From: Herbiconiux moechotypicola
GTDB lineage: Bacteria; Actinomycetota; Actinomycetes; Actinomycetales; Microbacteriaceae
Direction: 5' to 3'
NCBI RefSeq assembly: GCF_024979255.1
Contig: NZ_JANLCN010000010.1
Location: 96,826 to 160,825, forward strand
DNA length: 64,000 nucleotides
The translations under genes and the position numbers were made by a program. The notes beneath the pieces are model-generated. The model was not told the DNA's origin. It made no database searches and saw nothing but the letters and a program-made list of their open reading frames with translations. Below are positions 62,912 to 64,000 of this stretch, piece after piece (positions within the stretch are counted from its first letter, which is position 1; each line of letters begins with the position of its first letter).

Positions 62912-63610
62912 GTGGACCTGTGGACGACGCTGGTGCCGCTGATCATCGGCGGCGCGATCGTGCCGGTGCAGCTCATGATCACCGTGCTGCTCGTGCGAGG
63001 CTCCCGGGGCGTGCGCACCGCGGGTGCGTGGGTGACCGGCCGGATCCTCGTCGTCGTGCTGCAGGGCGTGCTGTTCGGCTTCGTCTTCGCTGCGCCGGCC
63101 GCCACGCCGGATGCCGACGGCGACGGCGGCACCAGCGGCGGAACGAGCCCCTTCGTGGCGGGACTGCTGCTCGTGATCGCGGTGGTCTTCCTCGCCGGCG
63201 CGTTCAAGCAACTGATCGCAGGTGACGATCCGGACGCCGCACCCCCGAAGTGGATGCAGGCGCTCGACACCATCGGCGCCGGGAGAGCGTTCCTGCTCGG
63301 CGCCGGCCTCATGCTCATCGGGGCCAAGTTCTGGGTCTTCACCCTGAGCGCGATCGGCGCGATCGCGGACGAGCAGCTGGGAACGGCCGGATCGGTGGCC
63401 GTGTTCGTCGCGTTCGTCCTTCTGTCGAACATCACGCACCTGGCGATCATCCTCGTGGTCGCGTGTCTCCCCCGCCGCTCGGCGCGCCTGCTCGACGGTC
63501 TCTCAGCCTGGCTGACCAGGCACAACCGCGTACTGGTCATCGTGATCGGCTTCGTCTTCGGCGCCTGGTTCGCCGTCAAGGCCCTGCGCAGCCTCGGAGT
63601 CCTCCCCTGA
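62912..63610 (+). CDS. GAP/Sap-family membrane protein (sulfolipid-addressing protein-like)
   Basis: 232 residues, six hydrophobic segments. Pattern LVPLIIGGAIVPVQLMITVLLV, KFWVFTLSAIGAIADEQLG and TRHNRVLVIVIGFVFGAWFAVKAL fits the GAP family that includes the mycobacterial sulfolipid-1-addressing protein Sap. GTG start at 62912. It presumably exports a lipid or small glycolipid, but no lipid-synthesis gene is adjacent. Confidence 0.85.
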   Translation: MDLWTTLVPLIIGGAIVPVQLMITVLLVRGSRGVRTAGAWVTGRILVVVLQGVLFGFVFAAPAATPDADGDGGTSGGTSPFVAGLLLVIAVVFLAGAFKQLIAGDDPDAAPPKWMQALDTIGAGRAFLLGAGLMLIGAKFWVFTLSAIGAIADEQLGTAGSVAVFVAFVLLSNITHLAIILVVACLPRRSARLLDGLSAWLTRHNRVLVIVIGFVFGAWFAVKALRSLGVLP

Positions 63611-64000
63611 CGACGCGATCAAGCGGCTGCCTGCTCGACAGCGACACCACTCGAGTGGCGGAAAGATGCCTCACCGGGTATTCGTGGAGCGGAGACGGTG
63701 GGATTTGAATTCAATCGATGCCTCGGCAGTCTCCAGCTCCACGCCGTCGGAGGCCTATAGATCCGGGCATCTTGAGAAATCTGTCACTGGATGAATCAGG
63801 TGAGCGTCGCTTCACTTGTGGGCAAATCGTGGGCAAACGGCAGTCCGGTTTGAACGTGAGTTTCGGATGAGGCGCTCGTGCCACACTGAGTGCGCCGTCT
63901 ACGAGAGCAACGTGAATATGAGTTCCAGCGGAATCAATGTCGGTGGCGGTGCAGTTCTGAACGGTTGTGGCGGTTGAAAAGTGAACGGTTGCGGGCAGTC
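63611..64000. other. Non-coding right end of window, lower GC
   Basis: 390 bases without a credible gene on either strand. GC content drops compared with the rest. It holds the tRNA-like fragment, two TGGGCAAA repeats (63819-63838) and two direct copies of TGAACGGTTG (63958-63967 and 63982-63991). It may be the border of an integrated element. Confidence 0.55.
63685..63708 (-). other. tRNA-Ser 3'-end-like fragment (possible att site)
   Basis: On the minus strand the sequence TTCAAATCCCACCGTCTCCGC matches the T-arm and acceptor 3' half of a tRNA-Ser. No 5' half lies upstream, so this is a fragment. tRNA 3' ends are common target sites for tyrosine-integrase elements. Confidence 0.5.

Overview
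The window is high-GC DNA (roughly 70% by eye) with GTG/ATGA start-stop overlaps, weak AT-poor promoters and gene families typical of Actinobacteria. The gene content suggests a member of the Microbacteriaceae: AldR/Ald, PrpDBC, DUF5701, DUF6458, FrcABC-like sugar transport, small Tat-signal surface proteins and the over-represented heptamer GGATGCG. No plasmid, phage structural or CRISPR genes are visible, so it reads as ordinary chromosome with a few acquired patches.

Positions 1-16,700 hold a large carbohydrate catabolic region. One minus-strand operon of eleven genes (16,632 down to 6,492) encodes an FrcB/FrcC/FrcA-type sugar ABC transporter, a KDPG-type aldolase, an SDR, two zinc-type MDR dehydrogenases (one GatD-like), a shikimate-dehydrogenase-like enzyme, a cupin-type phosphoglucose isomerase, a 2-hydroxyacid dehydrogenase and, last, an RpiR/SIS regulator. 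Convergent to it is an FGGY kinase of the glycerol kinase type, then a class III-like alcohol dehydrogenase, a PfkB-like kinase with an SDR, and a two-subunit transketolase cut by the left edge. The 9-mer GGAAATTTC lies upstream of both the transketolase operon and the transporter operon and may be the RpiR operator. The whole looks like import, oxidation, phosphorylation and aldol/ketol cleavage of a sugar, polyol or sugar acid, but the substrate cannot be read from the sequence.

Positions 17,100-38,700 are mostly housekeeping: cysE-cysK, aldose epimerase, an MFS exporter with a non-canonical start, a TMEM175-like channel, a YchJ protein, a secretory lipase, a cupin, DUF5701, a DUF2207-like membrane protein behind tRNA-Arg(ACG), a large SNF2 helicase, a flavin reductase pair, a second MFS, ald with its Lrp-type regulator, gluconokinase, a deaminase, and a 961-residue SARP-like ATPase regulator. 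A lower-GC DUF3800 gene with nearby DnaA-box-like sites follows.

Positions 39,600-53,500 carry a secreted S1C-type protease, a CPA2 antiporter, the 2-methylcitrate operon prpD-prpB-prpC, small conserved proteins, a MerR-controlled aldo/keto reductase, a second aldo/keto reductase, a pterin dehydratase-glyoxalase fusion and an M23 endopeptidase.

Positions 53,500-64,000 hold an epoxide hydrolase, a VapBC pair with a palindromic operator, two more Tat-signal surface proteins, a frameshifted XRE regulator, a DUF389 protein, a sulfatase abutting its formylglycine-generating enzyme, a DUF1254/DUF1214 protein and a GAP-family membrane protein. The last 390 bases are non-coding, lower in GC and contain what looks like the 3' end of a tRNA-Ser, possibly an attachment site for an element continuing to the right.
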